From Isochrysis galbana (taxonomy: Eukaryota > Haptophyta > Isochrysidales > Isochrysidaceae), in NCBI GenBank assembly GCA_018136815.1, contig CM030939.1, positions 4,333,419 to 4,397,418 on the forward strand: a stretch of DNA of 64,000 nt, read 5' to 3'. Positions 53,651-64,000 of this stretch are shown in pieces. Below the pieces are notes generated by a model, which had not been told where the DNA came from, did not search any database, and saw only the letters and a program-made list of their open reading frames with translations. Both the position numbers and the translations under genes were made by a program. Position 1 is the stretch's first letter. Each line of letters opens with the position of its first letter.

Positions 53651-53793
53651 ATAATTACAAGTAATCACAATCGAAAAGCGCCGACACGGCGCCCTCCGGG
53701 GGGGGACACGCGTCGCGGGAAGCAGGGAATGTTACGCTAGTCTACATTTAATTTTAAAATAACAACTGTGGACATTCGATCGCTCAATTCGAC

Positions 53794-54686
53794 TCATGTC
53801 CCACAATTGACGGAACGACACCTGTAGAGGTGGCAAAGAAGACACACTTGACACTTGGACATCTTGCAGGTCAGGCCGGCCCACTCTAGCCGCTCGAGAA
53901 CTAGGTCTAGCCGGTGAAGCATTTGCTCGAACGAAGCCTGTGCCCTACCGAGGTACTCCGTAGAGGTGGCAAAGAAGACACACTTGGACATCTTGCAGGT
54001 CAGGCCGGCCCACTCTAGCCGCTCGAAAACTAGGTCTAGCCGGTGAAGCATTTGCTCGAACGAAGCCTGTGCCCTACCGAGGTACTCCGTAGAGGTGGCA
54101 AAGAAGACACACTTGGACATCTTGCGAGAACTACGTCTAGCCGGTGAAGCATTTGCTCGAACGAAGCCTGTGCACTGGCCTTTTCGGAAGGACCCACGCC
54201 CGTTGACCAGATGCCCACGTCATATCGAGGTAAGGCATGCAGATCTCCCACGCTAGCGCACCGAGAACGATGTCCATCAAGCGGCACATGTAGGAGGGAC
54301 CTGATTGGATGCCGAACGGTAGAAAGTTGAACTCGTATTTGCCGCGGTGGGTGGTGAAAGCGGTGATATGTTTGTGCGATTCTTTGATCGGGATGCCCCA
54401 AAAACCAGAGGCCAGAGGCTAAATCGAGAGTACATAAAAAGAGAGAACTGAGCGGCCCTTGGCCGGACGCTAGCCTATCAATAGCCTCTACAATGAGGGG
54501 TAGAGGGCTGTCCTCGACGCGTAGCTTGGCGTTAGTGTCGCGGTAGTCCACGCAGAATCGAGGGAGCGCGAGTGCGGGAGCGCGAGTGCGTTTGCGGTCG
54601 GCTTCAGCTTGGGCAGCTTCACGGATGAGACCGGGAATCTTTGATTTTGACTTGATTGTGGGTAAGTAATAAAAGTAAGGCCTCAT
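53794..54686 (-). mobile_element. broken Ty3/gypsy RT fragment with internal tandem copies
   Basis: The minus strand carries reverse-transcriptase sequence clearly related to the pol at 70-4743. Near 53830-54180 a segment of about 120 bp stands in tandem copies. The fragment lacks all other parts and carries several breaks, so it is an old fossil copy. Confidence 0.8.
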
Positions 54687-54845
54687 TGTATGAGTAAGGC
54701 CTTACCTTTCTGCGTAAGGCCTTATCTGCAAGTAAGGCCTTATCTGGGGCTAGGCATATGGTTTGCTTGGCCATGGTGGGGACAGGCATAATCTAAGGCT
54801 TACCCGGGCCGGCGGTAAGGCCATTACGAGGGTAAGGCCTTACGT
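54671..54845. repeat. array of TAAGGCCTTA palindromes
   Basis: Perfect TAAGGCCTTA occurs four times (about 54694, 54714, 54732, 54832), and related forms (TAAGGCCTCA, TAAGGCTTA, TAAGGCCATTA) occur three more times. Spacing between the first three is 18-20 bp. This could be a protein-binding array or the end of a small element. Confidence 0.7.
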
Positions 54846-55628
54846 TTAAGGACCTTAAAAGTAACTAATACAAGCCTTGGTATTTGTATACACATAAAGT
54901 ACCTTAGCCTCGAGCCTCTATCTCTACAATAGGATCCAGGATATGAATCAGGATGCAAGCAAGAGAAGAAACCCGACAGCGGGTTGGGCGAGCTGCAACA
55001 AGAAAAGACTGAAAGACTGTTTCCCCAAACTGGGAGCATGCACCCAACGAAACTGGTAGGGGGAAGGGGGGGGGGGGGGGGGCGCGGGGGGGGCGAGGGG
55101 GCGCGGGGGGGGGGGGGGCGGGGGCGCGGGGGGCGCTGGTTTCGTCGCCTCCCCCCCCCTCCCCCCCCTTTCCCCCCCGCGCGCGGCAAGGCGGGAAGGG
55201 GGGGGGGGGGGGGGGGGGGCTGTGATCTGGTGATCTCCAGCCTCGCTTCTCCTCTCCTCTCTCCCCTTCTCTCTGGCGCGCTCTCGTCTCCCTCTCTCTC
55301 CCAGTACTCTCTCTCTCTCTCTCTCTCTCTCCCCCTCCCCCCCGTCCGCCGCGCGAGCCGGGGGCGGGGGGAGGGGGCGGGGGGAGAGGAGAGGAGATGG
55401 AGCGAGGCGATCCTTACGATATCGTCGAGAGGACTACCCTCTCTCATGAGAAGAAAAGGGAGCCGAGAGAAGAGGAAATGAGAGGTGAAGAGGAAGATAG
55501 GGAGGGAACGGGGAGACGGATGGCGTTCTGGGAGAGACCGGGAGATCACCCCAGAATCTGTTAGAAAATAGAGGGAGAAGGGGATAGAGCAGCGGGAGAG
55601 AGAGAGAGAGGAGAGCACACGGGAGAGG

Positions 55629-58600
55629 ATGATGGAGAGCGCCGAGCCCATGGATGAGGGAGGCTCGCATGAGATGGAGATGACGGAGCTGACGGGGAGC
55701 GACACGGTGATCATCGTCGCGTACCATCTCCCCATCATCATCACGTAAGCGGCACCTAGCACGCGCGAGGGGAGAGGGAGAGGGGGAGGGAGGGGGGAGA
55801 AGAGAGCGGTGGGATGCCGAAGAGCGAGGGAGGGAGGGAATGAGAGCAGAAGAGGGGGGGGGGGGGGGGGGAGGGCGATCGAGGAGGGAGAGCGAGCGAG
55901 AAGTGGAGAGGCAAGGAGGGAGGGACGAGTGAGGCAGAGAGCGAGCTGAGGGCAAGGCGGGCAGCAAGGGACGGAGGGACGGAATGAGACAAAGACTGAG
56001 AGAGAGTTCAGGAGCACAGGGAAGGAGGGCGCGCAAGACAGAGAGGAGTGAGTGGAGCGGCCCCCAACCACACATGATGGAGTTAGAGAGAGGTCAGCGG
56101 CCGGGATGTTCCAAGCGCAGCACAGGCCAGCTGCTGGATCGGCAGTTCTCCCTTTCTTCCTCATGTGCCGCTAGCTGGCGCTCGTCTCGAGACTTCCCGC
56201 TCATTCTGAGTTCAGTGTTTTGGGCTGTGCCCTATGGATACACTCTGTAGCCCTACGGCCTCTCAGATTGCGCAGGCATTTTGCTTATGGCTTCTCCTGA
56301 TTCGTGCGTGCAGGCGTACTCCAGATGGAGACCATAAGGTGGAGTGGGATGAGGAGCGAGGCCTCAACCGGACGGGGATGAACCTGCCAGTACAGTGCGT
56401 CTACATTGGCTGCATCGATATGGAGGTCACAGACGAGGCAGAGCAGGAGGCGATCGAAGCACTGCTTCTGGAGCAATTCAGGTGACACGGCTTGCTCACT
56501 TGCTGCCAGCTATCAGGCTGTCTCGCAGCCTACTGAGTGCACTTGCGCACACAAAGGCAGGGAGCAAGGTGGCGCGGCCATGGCCACTGCCACGAACAGG
56601 GCAAAGTCCACTCGCAAAAGTCCAAGCTCCCTCCACTGCACTGGTTGTGCAGTCTATGGGATTCGCCTCAAGTGGAATGTGGCTCAGAAAGCTGTCTTGC
56701 GTTCGCACTCGTCTTGCTGCTGGGAAACATCATCTGCAGCTACACATGTCCCGTTGCCCTAAGCTAAAGAGTTCTCCATCCTAACTTACCTTTGCCCTCA
56801 CATCATGTGTAGCTGCGTTGTTCTATTTCTTGAACCCGAGCTCAAGGCGGCGTACTATCATGGCTTTTGTCGAGGCTACTTGACCCCCATTATGCACAAC
56901 CAAATGCATGTGCACCGTGGCACAGATCCGTAAGCTGCGATTTGCGATTTCCCGCGGGCAATCGATTTGCACGCGACGTCCCTTTTCCAAAGCGGTGGCT
57001 TTGCGAGAGCGAGGCGTTTGTTCCTGCTTTTATGCAAGGCGTCCGCGATGTGTAATTCTTACCACCGCCTGCGCCTTTCGCAGCTTCCAACAAGGCGAGT
57101 GGCGCGCCTACTGTACCGTCAATCGGCTGTTCGCAGCCAAGGTGATGGAGGTTTACCATCCTGGCAACATGATTTGGGTGCACGACTACCACCTCATGCT
57201 GCTCCCGTCGTGCATCTTGCGCAAGCTACACACGGCCAAGGTGAGGCCATTCGCCGATGCTGGCTGCTTTCTGCGATTGCAACGTTGTTCTTCGCCCACC
57301 AGCACTCACCCGTTAGCCCGTCTCCGTATGAGCAGTATGAACTTTCCCCGGTAGTACATGCTAATTTGTATCAATCCTTCGGGTTGAAATATCGTACTAC
57401 CAATCTCGCGGCTGCACCTCCTTCCGACCCCTCCCAGATCGGACTGTTCTTCCACTCCCCGTTCCCTGCTTCGGACGTGTGGCGCTCGGTCGCAGTGCGC
57501 AACGAACTCCTGCGCTCGCTGCTCAATGCTGATCTTCTCGGATTCCTCATGTTCGAGTACACCCGCAACTTTTTATCGTGCTGCAAGAGAATGCTCGGCC
57601 TCGAATACGAGTTTCACAAGGGAGGGTATCTGGGGGTCGAATACGAGGGAAGGCACGTCATGCTGCAGGTGGTCTTGCCTTGGCGGTCCTATTCCGCAGC
57701 CTGCGACTACCCATGGTAACACCGGAACGCGTTTTGGCAAACTTACTTGGTTCGCCGATCCCTTGCCATCTCCTCATTGTTCAGGTGGCCACATTCGGCA
57801 TTTCTACACCAACGCTCGATCAGCGCATTCGAGCCATGGATACCGGCTCACCTATGACTCGGGACGTCTCTGCAATTGAACTAGGGGACCGAATCGCAGA
57901 GGCAAGCCCGCACTTGGTCTGCGTGCTCGCTCTCAAAGGGGTGGCGTAGAGGCGGAAAGAGGACATCGTTGTTCCAGCTAGGGCACTTGTTGAAGGAAGT
58001 AGGGTGCCTAGAATGTTCCAGAGACTGCCCCCACGCAGCGGTCACATGTTGGGTGACAGGAGACATCTCAGTATGCATAATCGGACCCTGTGCCCATTTC
58101 TCTTTCCCACTAGGTGTGCAACTCGGGCAGAGTGGTTTTGGGCAGCGTCGATTACCTCGATCGCCTAAAGGGCGTCGCCCCCAAGCTCCTAGCATGGGAG
58201 GCTCTACTCAAGGACTATCCGCATTATCGGCAGGGCCACGTCCTTCTTCAGGTGAGCTTCGCCACCGCGAAAGCTACGGACAGTGTCGCGAACATCGATG
58301 GGGATCGGGTGGCAAGATGAGGTCAGACTACCGATGAGCTCATGATCCTTTCGCCTCCTCACTGAGCCTTGCGACTTGTCGCGCATTTCAGGTTTGCATC
58401 GGCGCTCGCAATCGTATTCAAATTCAAGAGGCAGGCGAGGTCGAGGCCGAGCTGACGTCAATCGTCAACAGAATCAATGCACAATTCCCGGACACGGTCC
58501 ACTTCGAGGTTCGATCGAGCATGAGCGCCGCAGCTAGACTGCAGGTGATCCTTCTTAGCCTACGCCATCCCTGCCTCCATGGGAGAGTCCGGCGCTTCTC

Positions 58601-60639
58601 GTGTCACGGCATCCGCCACGCACTCCCCTGCTTCGTCTGCTGCCTCCGTTCACCTGTACAGTGTCCACCGCTTCCGCCCGCAGGTGTGGTCGGGCACTAA
58701 CGTCCTGGTCATCACGCCTCTTTGCGAGGCAGTCAACGTGTGGCCCTTGGAGTACACCTATTCCCGTCATGTCCGGGGGCTCCCCGCTGGCGTCACCATC
58801 CTTTCCGAGTTCACAGCTTTCGCTAGGGTGCTCAACGGAGCGCTTCGCGTCAATCCTAGCTCTCAGGTCGGTAATGCCCGACGATCTAACTGCACGAACC
58901 CGAACACATGCACTCGCTCGCTTTCCCCACAACCTTCAGACCCTTACTCCCCTTCTTACCGCGTTGCTCTCACGTCTGCTTTCGCTTAGGTCGAGCTGGT
59001 CGAGGCCCTCGATCACGCACTACGCATGGCACCTGCAGAGCGCAACGCTCGCGGCCTCAAGGACTTGGCTCACATCCAGCGTTGCACCCTTGAAGAATTC
59101 GCAAACCGCTTTGTGACGGATCTCAAATCGACGCAGGTGCGGCTCACTCCGCCAATCATTCACCATAAATGGAGCATTGACCGATCCCCTGCGACAGTCC
59201 GATAAAAGAGCGATTTTCCCTGAACACTCGCATGCCTTCCACTATTTTGCTACCTCTAATCCCGCCCCATAGACAAAGCGCGAGGAGGACTTCGTGTCTG
59301 TCGGGTTTGGGCTGGCTTCTTTCCGCATGGTCGGCATGGGTTCGGGGTTCAAACAGCTTGATGTCGCTGACACTCTCGAGCGTTACCAGCGCGCCGAGCG
59401 CCGAGCGCTCCTCCTCGACTGGGGAGGCACTCTCACCCCAGCAGATGCCGGGCTCTACGACCCTCGTGTCACCGATGATGGCCAGCGGATGCCCGAGCGT
59501 GTCCTGTCGGTTCTTACCGCTCTGTGCGCTGATCCGAAAAATGAGGTGATGATTCTATCCGGTCTCTCAAAGGAAAAGGTACTGTCTGCGTTCGGCTCCG
59601 TCCCCTCGCTTTCACTTGCTGTGGAGCATGGCTACACCTATCGTGTCCGGGAAGGAGAGTGGCTACACCTGGTGCATGGCGTCGATACCTCCTGGCGCAC
59701 GGTCGCTGCATCGGTAATGCAAATGTACAACAACCGCACGCATGGTGCTTACACCCTTTCCAAAGGCTCTTCGATGGCTTGGAATTATGCCGACTCGGAT
59801 CCTGAGTTCGGTGTTCTGCAAGCAAAGGAGCTGCAGATGACGCTGCAGCAGGTACGCAGCCTTCTTCGCCCCGCGTGATAAAGGCCGACGTGCAAACTCC
59901 CTGCATTTGCCCTTGCACTACCTCAGCCGCGCTTTGCTCAAACCACTTGCCCATTGCTATTTGCAGGTACTCGCCGCCTTTCCCGTTGTCGTGCGCCCCG
60001 GCAAGGGCTACGTCGAGGCGTGCCTCACCGATGTTAACAAGGGTGCAATGGCCAATCGCTTCCTAGACATCTGCGAGGGCGCACCCGCGGCAGGAGGTTC
60101 CGCTGCAGCGGCTGCTGTTAGGGCTGTTGCAGCGCCTATGGCGCTTAGATGGTGGGGCGGCGGCGAGAGCCCGACCCGCTCGCGCACCTCGAATACGGAG
60201 TCGTCGCTCGGTTTCGTCCTATGCGTTGGGGACGACTCGACAGATGAGCTTATGTTCGGCGCGTTGCACCAAAAGATAGGCAAGCAGGTGTGCATAGTCG
60301 CCGTGGTACCGTCCATTGCGCATTCGCTCCCTTTATGCTTCCGGCACCTCCCGGCCCTTCTGCGAGTGTGGATGAACTCACCTTCCAATTTGCAACATAA
60401 ACGACTCTCAGACCCCTCATGTGGTCACGGCTACCGTCGGTCGCAAACCCTCCGAGGCCAAAACCTACCTGAACGACACGACCGATGTGGTCGAGCTTCT
60501 CGAGCTTCTTTCCACGCACGGCAATCAACTGCCCGGTAGCATTCCCTCGTCGGGGATGAAGCGCACTAGCAACGGCGGCATGTCCAGGGGGTTCTCGGGC
60601 ATGTCTGCTTCGTATACGAATCTTGCGTCGCTCGGGTGA
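55629..60639 (+). CDS. TPS: trehalose-6-phosphate synthase/phosphatase, class II type
   Basis: Thirteen exons: 55629-55744, 56314-56481, 56813-56929, 57084-57240, 57438-57668, 57785-57916, 58114-58251, 58392-58544, 58684-58866, 58990-59136, 59273-59851, 59967-60287, 60412-60639. Phases agree throughout, 889 residues. A GT20 synthase domain (about 25-510) is fused to an HAD phosphatase (about 558-850), as in plant TPS. Seen: MIWVHDYHLMLLPS (163-176), LFFHSPFPASDVWRS, LLNADLLGFLMFEYTRNFLS, LKGVAPKLLAWE. Odd points: the catalytic Arg before LDxxKG is Tyr321 (VDYLDRLKG; Lys326 kept), and the HAD motif DxDGT is DWGGT (563-567), losing the second Asp; GDDSTDE (795-801) is kept. Like plant class II proteins it may be regulatory rather than catalytic. 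Confidence 0.92.
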
Positions 60640-61239
60640 GATTCCTCGCCGCCCACCTCGTGGGGCGAGGCGTCTCTGAATGTGATGTATTACCATGAGA
60701 AGTTGCGCATTTGCTCGCATCATTGGGGTTGCGGTGAAAGGACGTGACCTTCCCACTCGAGAAGCTGCGTTATCACAGTTCCCATTACCGAGCATACGGT
60801 GCACGACGGGCAGGGGCATGTTGTGTCAACGCATGTGGGACGCATGAGACATTTAGTGGGTACAAGCTGTGGGGTATGGTGCAGAGACTGGATTGTCTAG
60901 GCAAGGCTAGGTCAATGGAGACCGGCCGATGGGGGGGGGGGGGGAACAATGGGTCAGAGGCGCCTTTTGATGTGCCATGGGTAGGGCGATCAAACAGGGG
61001 CTTTTAAACTACTAGTGAGGGTTGGGCTGATTTTTTGACCGTGGCGCGATGCCCAATTAAAAACCTCCGGGGGGCGCCACGTGCCAGCACGAAAATCTTC
61101 GCCAAGAAACGGTGCGGTTCGCCCCCGCTCTCTCCCCCTTCCGTCACGCGCGCTCACGCTCTACCCGTAAAGAATTTGCGGCCGCGCCCGCGGAGGGATC
61201 GGTTCCTTGACATCTAAGCTACATTTGGCATTTGATTCC
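60640..61239. other. 3' flank of TPS; no gene recognised
   Basis: Mixed sequence with a G run at 60931-60943. No domain or RNA gene is seen before the LINE fragment. Confidence 0.45.
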
Positions 61240-62520
61240 AGCCCGATGCAGCGCGGTGTCGGGCTGCGGCCAATCCGACCGCACCGACCACCCCCTGACC
61301 CCCTGGCGCATCATTGCCCGCACAGCCCACCCAGCTCCTCACAGCGCGCGCACGCGGCTACCCTGGCTACCAGAGGCCCCACCCCGACCATCCCAACCCG
61401 CCCCCTCGCAGGATTCGCCAGACATCCTCCTACTTCAGGAACTACACGCGTACGCAGACGGCAGGCACCTTCGAGCATGCACGACCGCCAGAGCCTTAGG
61501 CTGGCACATGGTGCATGCACCGGCTAGTCAAACGGACATGGCGAGTGGAGTGGGAATCGCAACGCGCGACACCTCTCCAAGAGTGAAACTCCTACCGGAC
61601 ACGGTAGAGACCCTCATAGATGGTAGACTGCTGAGAGTAAAATGTATCATAGACACCAAAGAATTAGAACTTGTCTCCATATACCTAAACGCCGCGCCCG
61701 CGGAGCGGGCAGCGCAAATAGATATCCTAAAGAATAGCGACATCAGTCGCAATAATGACTCCCTCATGGGGGGGGACTTCAACTGCGTGGAAAACGTGGA
61801 GCTTGACACGAGAAAGAAAGACGACCAAACCACGTACGGGAATGCGCACGGCCCCAGGCTGAAGGCGGCGACAAACTCGATGGGATACATCGACGCATAC
61901 CGACTGGTGAACGGACCCGCGCACAGCGGATTCACGAGACTATCGGGCTCCGTACACACACGGATAGACAGAATCTACACACCATTGACACATTCACGAA
62001 TAAATTGGCAACGCATAGGCCCGCACCCGGCGCTATTCACGGGCAAGGGCGCCTCGGACCACCTGCCCCTAATAGGAAACTTCGAATACGTCGGACACAA
62101 AAACGGACGCTCATACGACATACGAATAAACAGCGACCTACTAGACGAGGAAGACACGCGTGGAGTGATCAACCGTCTATGGACGGGACACATCACGGCG
62201 GAAACACCGGATGAGAGACTAGAAGAGGCCTGGGCGAACGCCAAAAGAGCGGTAGCAACATACCTGCTATGGGCAACCCGGCAAGGAGAAGAACACAAAG
62301 CGATCGCGAAAGCCACGGATGAGCTGGCGATCATTGGCATAACCTTGGAGGGAGAAGAGCCTAACCCCGCAAAGCTAGACAGGATGAGGGAACTTAACCT
62401 AGAAATCACACAACTGCGAAAACGATCGAAGCCGACGAACAAACAATGCTTCGAAGCACTGAAACACGAAGAAAGACTGACTAAAGAATTCTTTAAAAGA
62501 TTCAAACCCAAAACATCGCA
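61240..62520 (+). mobile_element. LINE fragment: apurinic-type endonuclease and linker
   Basis: One open frame encodes an APE-type endonuclease lacking its first strands: DILLLQELHAYADG (catalytic Glu), SLMGGDFNCVENVELDT, RIDRIYTPLTHSR, GKGASDHLPLIGNF (Asp-His pair). A helical, charged linker to EFFKRFKPKTSH follows, where L1/Tx1 LINEs pass into RT. The RT is missing. Codon style matches the RT fragment at 52928-53413, so both may be pieces of the same family. The junction at about 62520 is followed by a short hydrophobic frame (MPSQGDAVLVAYVVLLGLSF; to 62627) of unknown origin. Confidence 0.8.
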
Positions 62521-62689
62521 CAGCGCGATACCCTCATGCCGAGCCAAGGCGACGCCGTTCTCGTCGCGTACGTGGTGCTCCTGGGCCTCTCCTTCGGGGT
62601 GCTCACGGGGGGGCTCATGGTAGGGTGAGAGTCCCCACGGGAGGGGAAGAAACCCTGAGGGAAAGGAGACCAAATGAAGGCAAGCCGCC

Positions 62690-63110
62690 TAGAAGGCGGA
62701 GGCGGAGCAGGCAATGGAGGGGGTGACGGTGGCGGAGAGGGCGGAGGCGGAGAAGGCAATGGAGGGGATGACGGCGGCGGAGAGGGCGGAGGCGGGGGTG
62801 ACGGAGGAGAAGACGGCGGTGGAGAAGGCGGAGGCGGAGAAGGCAATCAATGGAGGGGGTGACGGTGGAGGAGAGGGCGGAGGCGGAGAAGGCAATGGAG
62901 GGGATGACGGCGGCGGAGAGGGCGGGGGCGGAAAGGGTGACGGAGGAGAAGACGGCGGTGGAGAGAGCGGAGGCGGAAAAGGCAATGGAGGGGGTGACGG
63001 CGGTGAGAAGGCGGAGGCGGAGCAAGCAATGGAGGGAGTGACGGTGGCGGAGAGGGCGGAGGCGGAGAAGGGAATGGAGGGGATGACTGACGGAGGCGGA
63101 GAGGGCCGCC
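62690..63110. repeat. GGCGGAGGCGGAGAAGG minisatellite
   Basis: Imperfect tandem array of a unit of about 42-48 bp made of GGCGGAGGCGGAGAAGG and CAATGGAGGGGNTGACGG parts, over 400 bp. All frames stay open because unit lengths are mostly multiples of three. Plus-strand frames read as Glu/Ala or Gly repeats and minus as Pro/Ser repeats. I do not take any of them as a gene. Confidence 0.85.
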
Positions 63111-63425
63111 GGGACGCAGTGCGTGCGCATAACAACTTTTTCATCTACGGTGCCCCTGTGGTGCCCAATGCTCACAATTATGTAAACAGGCAATTGGTAC
63201 AAAAGTCGCCCATGGGACAGGTGTGGTGCGTGCGTATGCAGAGGGGGGGCGAGGGCGAGGGGGGAGGGGGAGGGGGGCGGTAAACCCACCATTTTCCTCG
63301 GCAATTTTTCATTGCGGCAGGTAAGCCCCCTAGGAGGTTTTTCTTGGGCTTCGGAGAACGGTCAAAAAATGCATCCCCCCCCGCATTTAGTAGTTATAAA
63401 TCAGTGTTTGACCCCCCTACCTTTG

Positions 63426-64000
<575 letters not shown>

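Noticed and set aside
62714-63283. Glycine- or glutamate-repeat protein
   Set aside because: All six frames are open over this minisatellite because its unit is near a multiple of three, so an open frame is not evidence of a gene.

Overview
This window is eukaryotic nuclear DNA from a photosynthetic protist. It is GC-rich, its protein genes carry short GT-AG introns of about 50-570 bp, and host genes stand among many transposable elements. The algal signs are a likely fatty acid photodecarboxylase, a YGGT/YlmG-type plastid membrane protein and a protein with a signal-plus-transit-like leader. The proline-rich, cysteine-cluster surface protein resembles proteins common in haptophytes, so a haptophyte is my best guess. 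That is inference from family resemblance, not a measured placement.

Layout. 1-5.2 kb: the right part of a Ty3/gypsy chromovirus with a long open pol frame. 6.4-13.9 kb: nested LINE-type elements around a PLP-homeostasis (YggS-like) gene. 15.0-16.9 kb: the photodecarboxylase gene, minus strand. 17.9-19.7 kb: solo-LTR fragment, 20-bp minisatellite and LINE scraps. 20.3-23.2 kb: a CAMK-like kinase and a prolyl 4-hydroxylase. 24.3-26.5 kb: a TIR-bounded element. 26.9-36.8 kb: glutaminyl-tRNA synthetase (5 exons), a TMBIM/BAX-inhibitor-like protein and a large secreted/membrane protein. 38.1-40.0 kb: the YGGT protein and an RNA-triphosphatase-like exon, both minus. 40.8-44.5 kb: LTR-element leader, LINE copy and a 1,200-bp TIR transposon. 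44.6-45.5 kb: plastid-type leader protein. 46-53.4 kb: LINE copies flanking a lectin-glycosyltransferase gene. 53.8-54.7 kb: broken Ty3 fragment. 55.6-60.6 kb: 13-exon trehalose-6-phosphate synthase/phosphatase. 61.2-64.0 kb: LINE endonuclease fragment and simple repeats.

The host genes do not form one pathway. They mix plastid and lipid work, Golgi glycosylation, trehalose metabolism, translation and signalling, as expected of a eukaryotic chromosome segment. The most unusual system is a LINE family present in at least eight partial copies. Its 5' ends all start CAACTA and fold into a short hairpin whose arms change together between copies. Four dated insertions have target duplications of 16 bp (one is 16-17). 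Most copies keep the 5' end and lose the middle, the reverse of usual LINE 5' truncation.
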